Assembly: GCF_000738775.1 (NCBI RefSeq)
Contig: NZ_JPOC01000029.1
Location: 62,001 to 126,000, forward strand
Length of the DNA: 64,000 bases
From: Prescottella defluvii
GTDB taxonomy: Bacteria > Actinomycetota > Actinomycetes > Mycobacteriales > Mycobacteriaceae
Direction: 5' to 3'
In this document: piece after piece, positions 37,892 to 46,555 of the stretch
Layout: the number at the start of each line of letters is the position of its first letter
Numbering within the stretch: position 1 is the first letter of the stretch
Translations under genes and position numbers: made by a program
The notes under the pieces: model-generated
Seen by the model: the letters and a program-made list of their open reading frames with translations, nothing else
Told to the model about the DNA's origin: nothing
Database searches by the model: none

Positions 37892-39373
37892 TTGACGCCA
37901 AGGATCGCGATTTTGGGAGCCGGTCCGAGCGGCCTCGCACAGTTGAGGGCATTCGAGTCGGCACGTAAATCAGGTCTTGGGTCGATGCCCGAAATTGTTT
38001 GTTACGAAAAGCAGAGCGATCTGGGCGGCATGTGGAACTACACGTGGCGCACGGGGCTCGACCAAAACGGCGAACCAGTACACGGAAGCATGTACCGCTT
38101 CCTCTGGTCGAACGGACCGAAGGAATGCCTGGAGTTCGCCGACTATTCTTTCGAGGAACATTTCGGCCGACCGATTCCGTCGTACCCGCCGCGTGCCGTG
38201 GTGCACGACTACATCATGGGACGGGTCGAGCAGAGCGACGTGCGCAAGTACATCCGCTTCGACACCGCCGTCCGCTGGGTGGAGTACATCCAACCGGAGA
38301 ACGAGGGCGACACCGGAAAGTTCGCAGTGACCGTCGCCGACCACAAGTCAGGCTCGCTCGAGACCGAGCTGTTCGACTACGTCGTGGTCGGAACCGGACA
38401 TTTCTCCACACCGAATGTTCCGGACTTCGAGGGCCTCGACGACTTCCCGGGCCGAGTACTGCACGCCCACGACTTCCGTGACGCCCGCGAATTCACAGGT
38501 AAACGACTGCTGCTGATCGGCAGCAGCTACTCGGCCGAGGACATCGGGACGCAGTGCTTCAAGTACGGCGCCGCCGAGGTCACCTTCAGCTACCGCTCGG
38601 CGCCGATGGGCCACGACTGGCCCGAGGGTTTCTCCGAGGTGCCGTTGCTGACCGAGATCGACGGTCACACCGTACGTTTCCAGGACGGCAGCACCCGCGA
38701 GGTCGACGCCATCGTCCTGTGCACCGGCTACCAGCACCACTTCCCGTTCCTGCCCGACGAGCTCGCGTTGCGCACGAACAACCGCCTGTACCCGACCGGC
38801 ATGTACAAGGGCGTGGTCTCGCAGGAGAATTCACAACTGTTCTTCCTCGGCATGCAGGACCAGTACTTCACGTTCAACATGTTCGACGCGCAGGCCTGGT
38901 TTGCTCGCGACGTCATGCTCGGCCGAATCGAATTGCCCGACAACGAGACCCGGGAACGCGATATCCAGGAATGGCGGGCCCGCGAGGAAAAGCTGTCGAC
39001 CGCCGTCGAGGAGATCGATTTCCAGGCCGCATACATTCGCGACCTCGTGGATCGGACCGACTATCCGGAATTCCATGTGGAAAAGCAGGGTGAGCTTTTC
39101 AAGCAGTGGAAGAAGGACAAGAAGGCCGACATCATGGGCTACCGGAATTGCAGCTACGTGTCGACGCTGACCGGCACGATTGCTCCGCCGTTGCACGACG
39201 AGTGGCTGAACATTCTCGACGATTCGGCAGAGTCGTTCCTGAACAACGATTTCGGCACGGGTAATACGCGGAAGCAGATTTCACCCGCGCCGCGGAACGT
39301 CACGCCCATCGGGCCCCGGATCGCGCGGGCGCACCCGACTCGGACCGCACGTTCCACCGAACTGTCCGGCTGA
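37892..39373 (+). CDS. Flavin monooxygenase similar to trimethylamine monooxygenase (Tmm)
   Basis: A 493-residue class B FMO. FAD motif [24 protein letters not shown] signature [13 protein letters not shown] (FxGxxxHxxxF), NADPH motif [14 protein letters not shown] and the C-terminal [11 protein letters not shown] are all present. Blocks such as [37 protein letters not shown] and [14 protein letters not shown] strongly resemble bacterial Tmm, which makes trimethylamine N-oxide. TTG start with GGGAGAAG just upstream. The first ~150 bp are visibly less GC-rich than neighbours. Substrate is inferred from remembered similarity; other amines or sulfides are possible. Confidence 0.87.
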   Translation: MTPRIAILGAGPSGLAQLRAFESARKSGLGSMPEIVCYEKQSDLGGMWNYTWRTGLDQNGEPVHGSMYRFLWSNGPKECLEFADYSFEEHFGRPIPSYPPRAVVHDYIMGRVEQSDVRKYIRFDTAVRWVEYIQPENEGDTGKFAVTVADHKSGSLETELFDYVVVGTGHFSTPNVPDFEGLDDFPGRVLHAHDFRDAREFTGKRLLLIGSSYSAEDIGTQCFKYGAAEVTFSYRSAPMGHDWPEGFSEVPLLTEIDGHTVRFQDGSTREVDAIVLCTGYQHHFPFLPDELALRTNNRLYPTGMYKGVVSQENSQLFFLGMQDQYFTFNMFDAQAWFARDVMLGRIELPDNETRERDIQEWRAREEKLSTAVEEIDFQAAYIRDLVDRTDYPEFHVEKQGELFKQWKKDKKADIMGYRNCSYVSTLTGTIAPPLHDEWLNILDDSAESFLNNDFGTGNTRKQISPAPRNVTPIGPRIARAHPTRTARSTELSG

Positions 39374-39383
39374 GCCGACGTCG

Positions 39384-40304
39384 TCAGGAACTCCCCGCAG
39401 GCACTTCGGCGGGGAGTTCCTGCACGCTCGTGGCGACCACCGGGCGCACGGGTTTGGCCACGGCACCGCAGCTCGCCGGGCGGGCCGCGAGCTCCCGCTG
39501 CTCGAGTGAGACTCGCCACCGTCGGCCGTCGCGGTGCACCACCACCGGGTCGGCGTCCCGTTCGTCGACCACCAGATCGTCCGGACCGACGGCGGGCACG
39601 TCCCGCCGGACCGCCACCTCGGCGACCTGGCCGCGTGGACCCCAGATGCTGCGTCCGCGCAGTCCGGGCAGGTAGACCTCGTCGTTGCGCGCGGCACGCA
39701 CGGCGAGACCGCTCTCGTCCGGTCCCAGCCGCCCGTACGTGTTGCCGCCGGGCAGCAGGATCATCGACGGCGCGAACCGGTGTCCACCGGTGTGCGAGCA
39801 CTCCCACACCGCGTCGCCGAACTCCGCGGTGAGCGCCGCCGCCACCGGACGTCCCAGGACCGCACAGCACTGGTCGCGTTTGCCGTGCGCGCACACCAGC
39901 ACCACCGGCTCGGACACCCGCTCCCCCAGCCCCGGCGCGCGGCCACGGACCTGCATCAGATCGATATCCAGCAGGTCGGCGACATCGCCGATCTCGAGTC
40001 GCTCACACCACGAGTGGTCCGGATGCGAATTCGCCAACAGCACCGTGCGCGTACCGGGCGTCGTCTCACTGCGTCCCGGGCGACGGATGAACATGATGCG
40101 CACCCCGGCCGCGTCGGCGCGGCCGGACAACTCACCGGCCAGTTCCGCGCCCAGCGCGGTCCCGTCGAGCACGTCGCGGCCCCACGCACCCGGATACTCG
40201 ATGCACACCCAGCCCGCGACCTGCGCCGCCGTACCCGGCAGCGGTTCATCCGCCGACAGCACGGAACACGTCATGGGGCCGGCCTGCGGTACCGATTCAC
40301 TCAC
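39384..40304 (-). CDS. Sucrase/ferredoxin-like family protein
   Basis: A 306-residue protein of the thioredoxin-like sucraseferredoxin family. Cysteine- and histidine-bearing motifs VLVCAHGKRDQCCAVLGRP and WECSHTGGHRFAPSMILLPGG are the family marks and would hold a [2Fe-2S] cluster in a thioredoxin-like ferredoxin fold. The name is historical; sucrase activity is not supported by sequence. It is a cytoplasmic, probable redox protein with no assigned partner. It converges with the FMO gene; its last codons lie inside a bidirectional terminator. Confidence 0.87.
   Translation of the reverse strand: MSESVPQAGPMTCSVLSADEPLPGTAAQVAGWVCIEYPGAWGRDVLDGTALGAELAGELSGRADAAGVRIMFIRRPGRSETTPGTRTVLLANSHPDHSWCERLEIGDVADLLDIDLMQVRGRAPGLGERVSEPVVLVCAHGKRDQCCAVLGRPVAAALTAEFGDAVWECSHTGGHRFAPSMILLPGGNTYGRLGPDESGLAVRAARNDEVYLPGLRGRSIWGPRGQVAEVAVRRDVPAVGPDDLVVDERDADPVVVHRDGRRWRVSLEQRELAARPASCGAVAKPVRPVVATSVQELPAEVPAGSS
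39385..39422. terminator. Bidirectional terminator between FMO and sucrase/ferredoxin-like genes
   Basis: A perfect 14-bp stem, CAGGAACTCCCCGC with 39409-39422, and a 10-base loop, lies between two convergent genes and overlaps the 3' end of the leftward one. Confidence 0.8.
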
Positions 40305-40329
40305 CCCGCCATTGTGTACCGACGGCCGG

Positions 40330-41394
40330 TCAGGAAGCCTGTCGGCCGGGCATCGCTCGCAGTTCGTCGAGCCGGCACTCGGCCTCGTGGACGATGCGTT
40401 CGACGAGTTCGGCCACGCTCGGCAGGTCGTCGATGAGCCCGACGACCTGACCCGACGCCAGCACCCCGGCGTCGGTGTTTCCCTCGACGAGCCCGGCCCG
40501 CAACAGCATCGGACTGTTGGCGGCCATCATCAACTGTGTGAGCGTGCGGTCTCCGTTACGCACGAGGGTCAGGCCCTCGCCTACGAGCGCCCGCCAGCCG
40601 ATGCCGGTCAGCTTGCGGAAGCGGACCGTGTTGACTGCCGCGTGCGCGAGGGTGCGGACACCGTGCGAGCGTTCGAGCGAGTCGACCAGTTCTGTTCGGA
40701 GCACCCGGTGCGGCACTCCGTCGACCTTCTTGGTGACGACGGTGCCGTCGAGTCCGTGAGCGAGATACGCACGCTTCACCGAGTCCGGGACGGTGCTGTC
40801 ACTGGTCAGGAGGAAGCGCGTTCCCATCGCGATACCCGATGCGCCGTAGGCCAGCGCCGCCGCGAGCCCGCTACCGTCGAAGAACCCACCGGAGGCGACG
40901 ACCGGGATGTCGACGGCACGGATCACCGACGGCAGCAGCAGCGTGGTCGCCACGCCGCCGGTGTGCCCGCCGCCCTCACCGCCCTGCACGATCACCGCAT
41001 CGGCACCCCAGCTCGCGACCTTCTCGGCATGGCGCGCGGCACCGACGGTCGGAATCACGAGGACGCCGGCATCCTTGAACCGCTCAATCATGTCCTTGCG
41101 TGGCGCGAGCGCGAACGAGGCCACGCGCACTCCCTCCCGGACGAGCAACTCCACGCGGGCCTGCGCGTCCTCGGCATCGGCGCGCAGGTTCACCCCGAAC
41201 GGAGCGTCCGTGCGCTCCTTGACGTCACGGATCGCCGTCTCCAGTTCTCGGTAGGTCATCGTGGCCGACGCGATGATGCCCAGTCCGCCGGCGCGCGCCG
41301 TCGCAGTGACCAATCGCGACCCCGAGACCCACCCCATCCCCGTCTGCACGATCGGATGTTCGATCCCGACCAGGTCCGTCAACCGTGTCCGCAT
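40330..41394 (-). CDS. ipdC: NAD(P)H-dependent flavin oxidoreductase, IpdC-like
   Basis: A 354-residue TIM-barrel FMN enzyme of the nitronate monooxygenase/FabK superfamily. It opens MRTRLTDLVGIEHPIVQTGMGWVSG and carries the phosphate-binding regions VIVQGGEGGGHTGG, VVASGGFFDGSGLAAAL and GIAMGTRFLLT. That opening and the KstR2-type operator 21 bp upstream point to IpdC (Rv3553 in M. tuberculosis), which acts on a CoA-thioester of the cholesterol C/D-ring fragment. Other steroid genes are absent from the window. The symbol rests on remembered similarity plus the operator. Confidence 0.8.
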   Translation of the reverse strand: MRTRLTDLVGIEHPIVQTGMGWVSGSRLVTATARAGGLGIIASATMTYRELETAIRDVKERTDAPFGVNLRADAEDAQARVELLVREGVRVASFALAPRKDMIERFKDAGVLVIPTVGAARHAEKVASWGADAVIVQGGEGGGHTGGVATTLLLPSVIRAVDIPVVASGGFFDGSGLAAALAYGASGIAMGTRFLLTSDSTVPDSVKRAYLAHGLDGTVVTKKVDGVPHRVLRTELVDSLERSHGVRTLAHAAVNTVRFRKLTGIGWRALVGEGLTLVRNGDRTLTQLMMAANSPMLLRAGLVEGNTDAGVLASGQVVGLIDDLPSVAELVERIVHEAECRLDELRAMPGRQAS

Positions 41395-41414
41395 TCCGCC
41401 CCCTCGTTCATAGC

Positions 41415-41430
41415 AAGCAAGCACTTGCTT
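41415..41430 (-). promoter_or_regulatory. KstR2-type operator
   Basis: AAGCAAGCACTTGCTT, a perfect 7-bp-armed palindrome, contains the published KstR2 core A-n-CAAG-nn-CTTG-n-T. It ends 21 bp upstream of the IpdC-like start. Confidence 0.85.
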
Positions 41431-41474
41431 GGTATTGATACCACGGCGGTTACCCCATCTGCCCGACAAGGCGA

Positions 41475-42467
41475 CTACCGCGGTGTTCCGTCCACGACGG
41501 CGAGCACGGAGGCCGGGGCGACAACGACTCCCAGGCCCCAGGACGATGCCCGTGTGCAGCCGTCGAGCTCGATCTCGATCCCCGCGCCGCCGGACCTGTC
41601 GGCGCGGTACAGCGGAATCACGGCGGTGCGGGTCGCGACGAGCGAACATGCCGGAGCTGCGGGGGCCGCCACCAAGTCGCGGACGACGTCGCGGCTCTGC
41701 TCGGCCGTCAGCCGTGACCGCGACTCCTGAACCGACTCCTCACCCTTCTCCACGTAGCGGCATACCTGCAGCCGTCCGACGTCGTCGATCGGGGATACGA
41801 GCGCGAAGCTCTCCGAGATCCGGGCGCGCCGCTCCGACTCGGTTTCCGGCCGCACGTCCTCGTCGGTCGTCGTGGCGAGCCACGCCCCGAACTTGGTGTC
41901 GCAGACGCCCGGATCGTCTGCCCGCAGTGCGGTGACGTGCTGTTGCCGATCCACCTCGTGCAGTTTCGCCAGAGCCGTGAGCGGACCAGGCTTCACACCA
42001 CACGGCTGGGCCGGCCACGCCGGTCGCACCGCGCGGCCCACTTCGTCGACGAACCACACTCCGGACGAGGGGGTTTCAGGAAATGCACAGCCGGCCATGG
42101 TGCCGTCGGGGAACCGCTCGGATTCTTCACGAAAGGCATCCCACGCTGCCGCGACGTCGCCCTCGAGCCGGACACTGTCGATTGTCAGCGCGCCCGACGG
42201 GTTCTCGCCGCGCTCGCAGCGAACGACGGCGACCGGAGCGAAGTCTCCCGGCGGGTAGCCGATTCCCTCGGCGGGCGGACCGATGTCGACGTCGTCGGCG
42301 AGCACGGTCAGGCGACGTTGGATGTCGGGAGCCAGGCAATCAGCGCGGTCGAACGTCGTAGCGACCGGCGGGCGGTAGGAGACGTTGCCGCCGCTGCATG
42401 CAGCGAGGAAGCCGCACGTGAGCGCGCCGATCACCAGTCCGAAGGCGACATTCCGCGCCCGACTCAC
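41475..42467 (-). CDS. Putative lipoprotein of unknown function
   Basis: A 330-residue protein. It begins with GTG (42467), overlapping the stop of the previous gene as GTGA. A signal of about 15 hydrophobic residues is followed by the lipobox LAAC in GFLAACSGG, so it is predicted to be acylated and exported. The mature part contains several cysteines in pairs (DCLAP, RCERG, GCAFP, PCGVK, VCDTK, VCRYV) that may form disulfides. No known domain was recognised. It is the last gene of a three-gene leftward operon. Confidence 0.82.
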   Translation of the reverse strand: MSRARNVAFGLVIGALTCGFLAACSGGNVSYRPPVATTFDRADCLAPDIQRRLTVLADDVDIGPPAEGIGYPPGDFAPVAVVRCERGENPSGALTIDSVRLEGDVAAAWDAFREESERFPDGTMAGCAFPETPSSGVWFVDEVGRAVRPAWPAQPCGVKPGPLTALAKLHEVDRQQHVTALRADDPGVCDTKFGAWLATTTDEDVRPETESERRARISESFALVSPIDDVGRLQVCRYVEKGEESVQESRSRLTAEQSRDVVRDLVAAPAAPACSLVATRTAVIPLYRADRSGGAGIEIELDGCTRASSWGLGVVVAPASVLAVVDGTPR

Positions 42468-43042
42468 CCGTAGAACTTCCGGCCCTCGCCGAACTGCTCG
42501 ACGAACGACGCGATCCGCCGGGCCCGGGTTTCGGGACGCTTGGCGTCCTGGATGCGGTAGAGCGCCGCGAAGCGGTTGCGGCTGTCGAGGGTCGCGAAGA
42601 ACGCCTCCGCCGCGGGGTTCGCGGCGAGCGCGGCGAGCAGATCCGGCGGCACCTGCGCGTCCTTCGGTCCCGCGTAGGCACGTTCCCACCGTCCGTCGGA
42701 CTTCGCGGCGTCCACCGCGGCGAACCCTTCTGCTTCCATCAGCCCGCGCTCCGTCAGATTCTCGACGGCCTCGCGGTTCCGCTTCGACCACGGGCTACGG
42801 GCGCGACGGGGCGTGAACCGCTGCAACCGGAAGTCGTCGTCGAGTCGGCGGGCCTGGCTGTCGATCCAGCCGAAGCACAGCGCCACCTCCACCGCCTCCG
42901 CATACGTGACGGTCGTGTGCGCCGACCCCTTCTTCGCGAGCTTCACCCACACACCGGGTGAGGTGGAGACGTTGCCGCGCAACCACTCCCGGAACGCCGA
43001 CTGATCCGCGAAGGACTCGACCGGTAACTCCGCGGCGGCCAC
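42464..43042 (-). CDS. YdeI/OmpD-associated (DUF1905-type) family protein
   Basis: A 192-residue protein. It begins GTG at 43042, one base after the stop of the upstream gene. The N-terminal region SAFREWLRGN and WVKLAKKGS, the motif EAVEVALCFGWIDSQARRLDDDF and the later RRARSPWSKRNREAVENLTERG are typical of the YdeI family, as is the C-terminal RIASFVEQF. E. coli YdeI has been linked to peptide resistance, but the molecular role is unknown. Cytoplasmic. It overlaps the lipoprotein gene downstream. Confidence 0.88.
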   Translation of the reverse strand: MAAAELPVESFADQSAFREWLRGNVSTSPGVWVKLAKKGSAHTTVTYAEAVEVALCFGWIDSQARRLDDDFRLQRFTPRRARSPWSKRNREAVENLTERGLMEAEGFAAVDAAKSDGRWERAYAGPKDAQVPPDLLAALAANPAAEAFFATLDSRNRFAALYRIQDAKRPETRARRIASFVEQFGEGRKFYG

Positions 43043-43043
43043 G

Positions 43044-43553
43044 TCAGCGCCTCGCCCACACCCGGACGAAGCCCCGCGCCAGGTACGCGAAGGTACCGAG
43101 TCCGAGCAGCCACTTGGTGGTGCTGACCGCGGTGGTCGCCCGGATGACGCCGTCGCCGATGCGGTCGCGGTGATCGAGCAGGTACAGGCCCGCGACGTTC
43201 TCGATGTAGTCCCCGGCCGCCGACACGATCGGCGCGGCGAGCAGCACCCGCCTGGCGGTCGGCGACAGCGGTGCCAGTTCGTCGAGGCGCCGGACCCCGA
43301 CCCGCAGCGCGGTCGCATAGATGGCCGGGTGCACGAAGTCCGGATAGAAATGGCTGCGGTAGCGCACGATCTCGCCGGCATCCATCCCGTCGAGGACACC
43401 GGTGTAGACCCGTGCCGACGGCGCCGTCTGCGTCCTCAGCAGCTTCGACCCGACCGGGCCGAGTATTCGCAGGATGTTGACCTGCGACACCACGAAGACC
43501 GCGGACCACGCGACGAGCTTTCGATCCCCACCCAGGAAGGCCATGTCCCGCAT
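43044..43553 (-). CDS. Membrane protein of unknown function
   Basis: A 169-residue protein with hydrophobic stretches near residues 15-32, 95-112 and 145-160 and a soluble central part (MDAGEIVRYRSHFYPDFVHPAIYATALRVG). The layout resembles a family of small actinobacterial membrane proteins annotated only as hypothetical. It heads the operon with the YdeI-like and lipoprotein genes. An alternative ATG lies three codons in. I do not recognise a function. Confidence 0.75.
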   Translation of the reverse strand: MRDMAFLGGDRKLVAWSAVFVVSQVNILRILGPVGSKLLRTQTAPSARVYTGVLDGMDAGEIVRYRSHFYPDFVHPAIYATALRVGVRRLDELAPLSPTARRVLLAAPIVSAAGDYIENVAGLYLLDHRDRIGDGVIRATTAVSTTKWLLGLGTFAYLARGFVRVWARR

Positions 43554-43573
43554 ACTGCCACGCGGGACCGACG

Positions 43574-44347
43574 TCAGTGCGCGTTCAGGAACGGCAGAAC
43601 CGCAGCCTCGAAGTCCCGGTACCGATCACGGTGGATGCTGTGCCCGCTCGTGAAGGACACCACCTCGCAGTCCCCGATCGCGGCGACGGCGGCCTCGAGC
43701 AACACCGGATCGACCATGCCGGTGGGTCCGCCCCGCAGGATCAGCGTCCGCGCCTCGATGTCCGGAAGCCGCTGCCACCACACCGGATTCGGCTCGTGGA
43801 ACTGGGTGAGCGCCGACGCCGTCATCGACCGGTCGAACGCCCACACCGCACGCGGACTGCGCACCATGCTGGACGCGGCATGCCACAGTTCCACCAACGA
43901 CGGCATCCTGCCGCCGAAGTTCGGGATCGGGTCGCCCGGGCGCAACGGCAGTGGCGCCTCCTCGAGCACGAGACGCCGCACCAGGTCCGGACGCTGCTGC
44001 GCCACCAGCGAGACGGCGTGCCCGCCGAGCGAGTGCCCCACCATGTCCACGCTGCCGAACCCGAGGTCCTCGCACAGGCCGAGGATGTCGTCGGCGAACT
44101 CCCCGAACAGGTACGACTCGGCGTGGGCACTGCGGCCGTGGCCGCGCAGATCCACTGCCAGCACCCGACGCCCGCGTCCGGCGACGGCCCGCGCGAATCG
44201 GTCCCACGTCCGACTGTCCCCACCCATCCCGTGCACCAGGATCACCGGAACAGGCTGCACTGCAACGGGTCCGGCGTCACCACTGTCGCGGTAGGCGATC
44301 GTGTGACCGCTCCGGGTGACGGTCGTCTCGGTCATCTCCACGATCAT
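43574..44347 (-). CDS. Alpha/beta hydrolase
   Basis: A 257-residue enzyme. The oxyanion region VILVHGMGGDSRTWDRF, the nucleophile elbow VGHSLGGHA, an acid in the late strand (RGGPTGMVDP) and the C-terminal catalytic His in FTSGHSIHRDRY are in order. A lid sits between ~125 and 190. The substrate is unknown. The ATG at 44347 overlaps the copB stop as ATGA, so it is translationally coupled to the copper ATPase, an unusual pairing. Confidence 0.9.
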   Translation of the reverse strand: MIVEMTETTVTRSGHTIAYRDSGDAGPVAVQPVPVILVHGMGGDSRTWDRFARAVAGRGRRVLAVDLRGHGRSAHAESYLFGEFADDILGLCEDLGFGSVDMVGHSLGGHAVSLVAQQRPDLVRRLVLEEAPLPLRPGDPIPNFGGRMPSLVELWHAASSMVRSPRAVWAFDRSMTASALTQFHEPNPVWWQRLPDIEARTLILRGGPTGMVDPVLLEAAVAAIGDCEVVSFTSGHSIHRDRYRDFEAAVLPFLNAH

Positions 44348-46494
44348 CGAGCGTAGTCGTGCTCCCGTTCCGGAACCGAGGGGGTCAGGCGCTGCGGCTC
44401 GAGGTTCAGCCGCCTCAGCAACTGCGCATTGGCCGCGACGACGACGGTGGACGCCGACATCAGGATCGCACCCACCTCCATCGGCAGCACGAACCCGACC
44501 GGTGCGAGGACACCGGCCGCGAGCGGTACCGAGATCACGTTGTAGCCGGCGGCCCACACCAGGTTCTGCACCATCTTCCGGTACGTCGCGCGGGACAGTT
44601 CGATCACCGACACCACCGCTCGGGGGTCGTCGCTGACCAGCACCACCCCAGCCGAGGCGATCGCGACGTCCGTGCCGGCACCGATCGCGATCCCGACGTC
44701 GGCCTGTGCGAGTGCGGGTGCGTCGTTGACGCCGTCACCCACCATCGCGACCTTGCGGCCCGCGGCCTGCAACTCCTTGACCTTCGCGCCCTTGTCCTGC
44801 GGCAGCACGCCCGCGATCACCTCGTCGATACCGAGGTCGTCGCCGACGGCCCGCGCGACCGCCTGCGCGTCACCGGTGAGCATCACGACACGGACCCCGC
44901 GGGCGTGCAGCGCCTCGATCGCGTCCCGGGACTCGGGCCGGATCTCGTCGGCCAGCGCGACCGCACCGATCACCCGGCCGTCCCGCAGCACGTGCAGGAC
45001 CGTCGACCCCTGCGACGCCCACTCCTCCGTCTCCGGCAGCGCGGCCGCCCCGTGGCTGTCGAGCATGCCGGGCCCGCCGACACTGACACTCGCCCCGCCG
45101 ACGGTCGCGGTGACGCCGACGCCGTTGCGGGCCTGGAACTCGGTGGCCTGCGGGATCTGCAGCTCGCGATGCTCGGCGGACGCGACGATCGCCCGCCCCA
45201 GCGGATGCTCACTGTCCCGCTCCACGGCCGCCGCGAGCGCGACGACGGTGTCCTCGTCCCCGTCGACGGCGCTGACCGCCACCAGCGCCGGTTCGCCCTT
45301 GGTGAGCGTGCCGGTCTTGTCGAACAGCACGGTGTCGACGGTGCGCATCGCCTCGAGCGCCCGCCGGTCGGTGATCAGCACACCGGCACGGGCGGCGCGC
45401 TCGGTCGCGATCGACACCACCAGCGGGATGGCCAGGCCGAGCGCGTGCGGACACGCGATGACCAGGACCGTGATGGTGCGGGTGATCGCCTCGTCCGGTG
45501 TGCCGAAGATCGACCACACGGCCAGTGTGATCACCGCGGCGCCCAGCGCGAACCAGAACAGCATGGCCGCGGCCCGGTCGGCGAGCACCTGGGCTCGCGA
45601 CGACGAGTTCTGCGCCTCGGTGACCAGACGCTGGATGCCGGCGAGCGCGGTGTCGGCGCCGACGGCGGTGATCTCGATCCGCAGCGCGGAATCCGTCGAC
45701 ACCGTACCCGCGACGACCGCGTCGCCCAGTTCGCGGCGCACCGTGCGCGACTCTCCGGTGATCATGGATTCGTCCAGGTCACCGGCGCCCTCGACGATTC
45801 GTCCGTCGGCGGGAATGCGGCCCCCGGGGCGCACCATCACGACGTCACCGGCGTCGAGATCCGCGGTCGGGACCGTGGTGACCGCGCCGTCGTCCCCGAT
45901 GCGCTCGGCCTCGTCGGGCAGCAGGGCCGCGAGCGAATCGAGCGCGCTCGACGCCTGCCCCAGCGACCGCATCTCGATCCAGTGCCCGAGCAGCATGATC
46001 ACGATGAGGAGCGCCAGCTCCCACCAGAAGTCGAGGTCGTGCCCGAGAATCCCGAGGCTCGATCCCCACGACGAGATGAACGCGACGGTGATCGCAAGCG
46101 CGATCAGCAGCATCATGCCGGGCTGCCGGGAGCGAAGTTCGCCGACCGCGCCGGTCAGGAACGGCCGTCCACCCCACACGAACATGACCGTGCCGAGCAG
46201 CGGTGAAATCCATTCCACCGCCGGATTGTCCGGGAGGTCGTAGCCGACGAGGTCGGCGAACATCATGTTCGCGCCCACCACGGGGATCGACAGGATCAAC
46301 ATGATCCAGAAGAGCCTGCGGAACTGGGCGACATGATCGCCGTGACCGGAATGACCACCGTGTCCGGAGTGGTCGGAGTGGTCGGAGTGGTCGCCGTGGC
46401 CTGGATGACCGGAATGATTCGCGTGTTCCGAACCCTCGTGACCGGAGGTACCCGTCACGTGGTGTCCGTGAACTGCTTCTCCACTTGGGTTCAT
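44344..46494 (-). CDS. copB: Copper-translocating P-type ATPase, CopB type
   Basis: A 716-residue P1B ATPase for copper export. The N-terminal ~55 residues are extremely rich in His, Gly, Ser and Asp (SGHPGHGDHSDHSDHSGH) and replace the CxxC metal domains of CopA. The membrane metal motif is ACPHALG (CPH, the CopB/P1B-3 hallmark). DKTGTLTKG holds the phosphorylated Asp; ITGES in the actuator and GDGVNDAPALAQADVG complete the set. Start ATG at 46494. A perfect CsoR-type operator sits 12 bp upstream, so copper or a related signal should derepress it. Confidence 0.96.
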   Translation of the reverse strand: MNPSGEAVHGHHVTGTSGHEGSEHANHSGHPGHGDHSDHSDHSGHGGHSGHGDHVAQFRRLFWIMLILSIPVVGANMMFADLVGYDLPDNPAVEWISPLLGTVMFVWGGRPFLTGAVGELRSRQPGMMLLIALAITVAFISSWGSSLGILGHDLDFWWELALLIVIMLLGHWIEMRSLGQASSALDSLAALLPDEAERIGDDGAVTTVPTADLDAGDVVMVRPGGRIPADGRIVEGAGDLDESMITGESRTVRRELGDAVVAGTVSTDSALRIEITAVGADTALAGIQRLVTEAQNSSSRAQVLADRAAAMLFWFALGAAVITLAVWSIFGTPDEAITRTITVLVIACPHALGLAIPLVVSIATERAARAGVLITDRRALEAMRTVDTVLFDKTGTLTKGEPALVAVSAVDGDEDTVVALAAAVERDSEHPLGRAIVASAEHRELQIPQATEFQARNGVGVTATVGGASVSVGGPGMLDSHGAAALPETEEWASQGSTVLHVLRDGRVIGAVALADEIRPESRDAIEALHARGVRVVMLTGDAQAVARAVGDDLGIDEVIAGVLPQDKGAKVKELQAAGRKVAMVGDGVNDAPALAQADVGIAIGAGTDVAIASAGVVLVSDDPRAVVSVIELSRATYRKMVQNLVWAAGYNVISVPLAAGVLAPVGFVLPMEVGAILMSASTVVVAANAQLLRRLNLEPQRLTPSVPEREHDYAR

Positions 46495-46505
46495 ACTCAC
46501 CGAAG

Positions 46506-46526
46506 CTATACCCCCCATGGGTATAG
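46506..46526 (-). promoter_or_regulatory. CsoR-type operator of copB
   Basis: CTATACCC-CCCAT-GGGTATAG: perfect 8-bp arms and a five-base centre. Read leftward it contains TATAGC-like -10 elements. No copper-type CsoR gene is in the window; the only family member is the CstR-like one at 25464. Confidence 0.75.
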
Positions 46527-46555
46527 AGCAAGGGGTGGATCGCCTACTCGTACGC

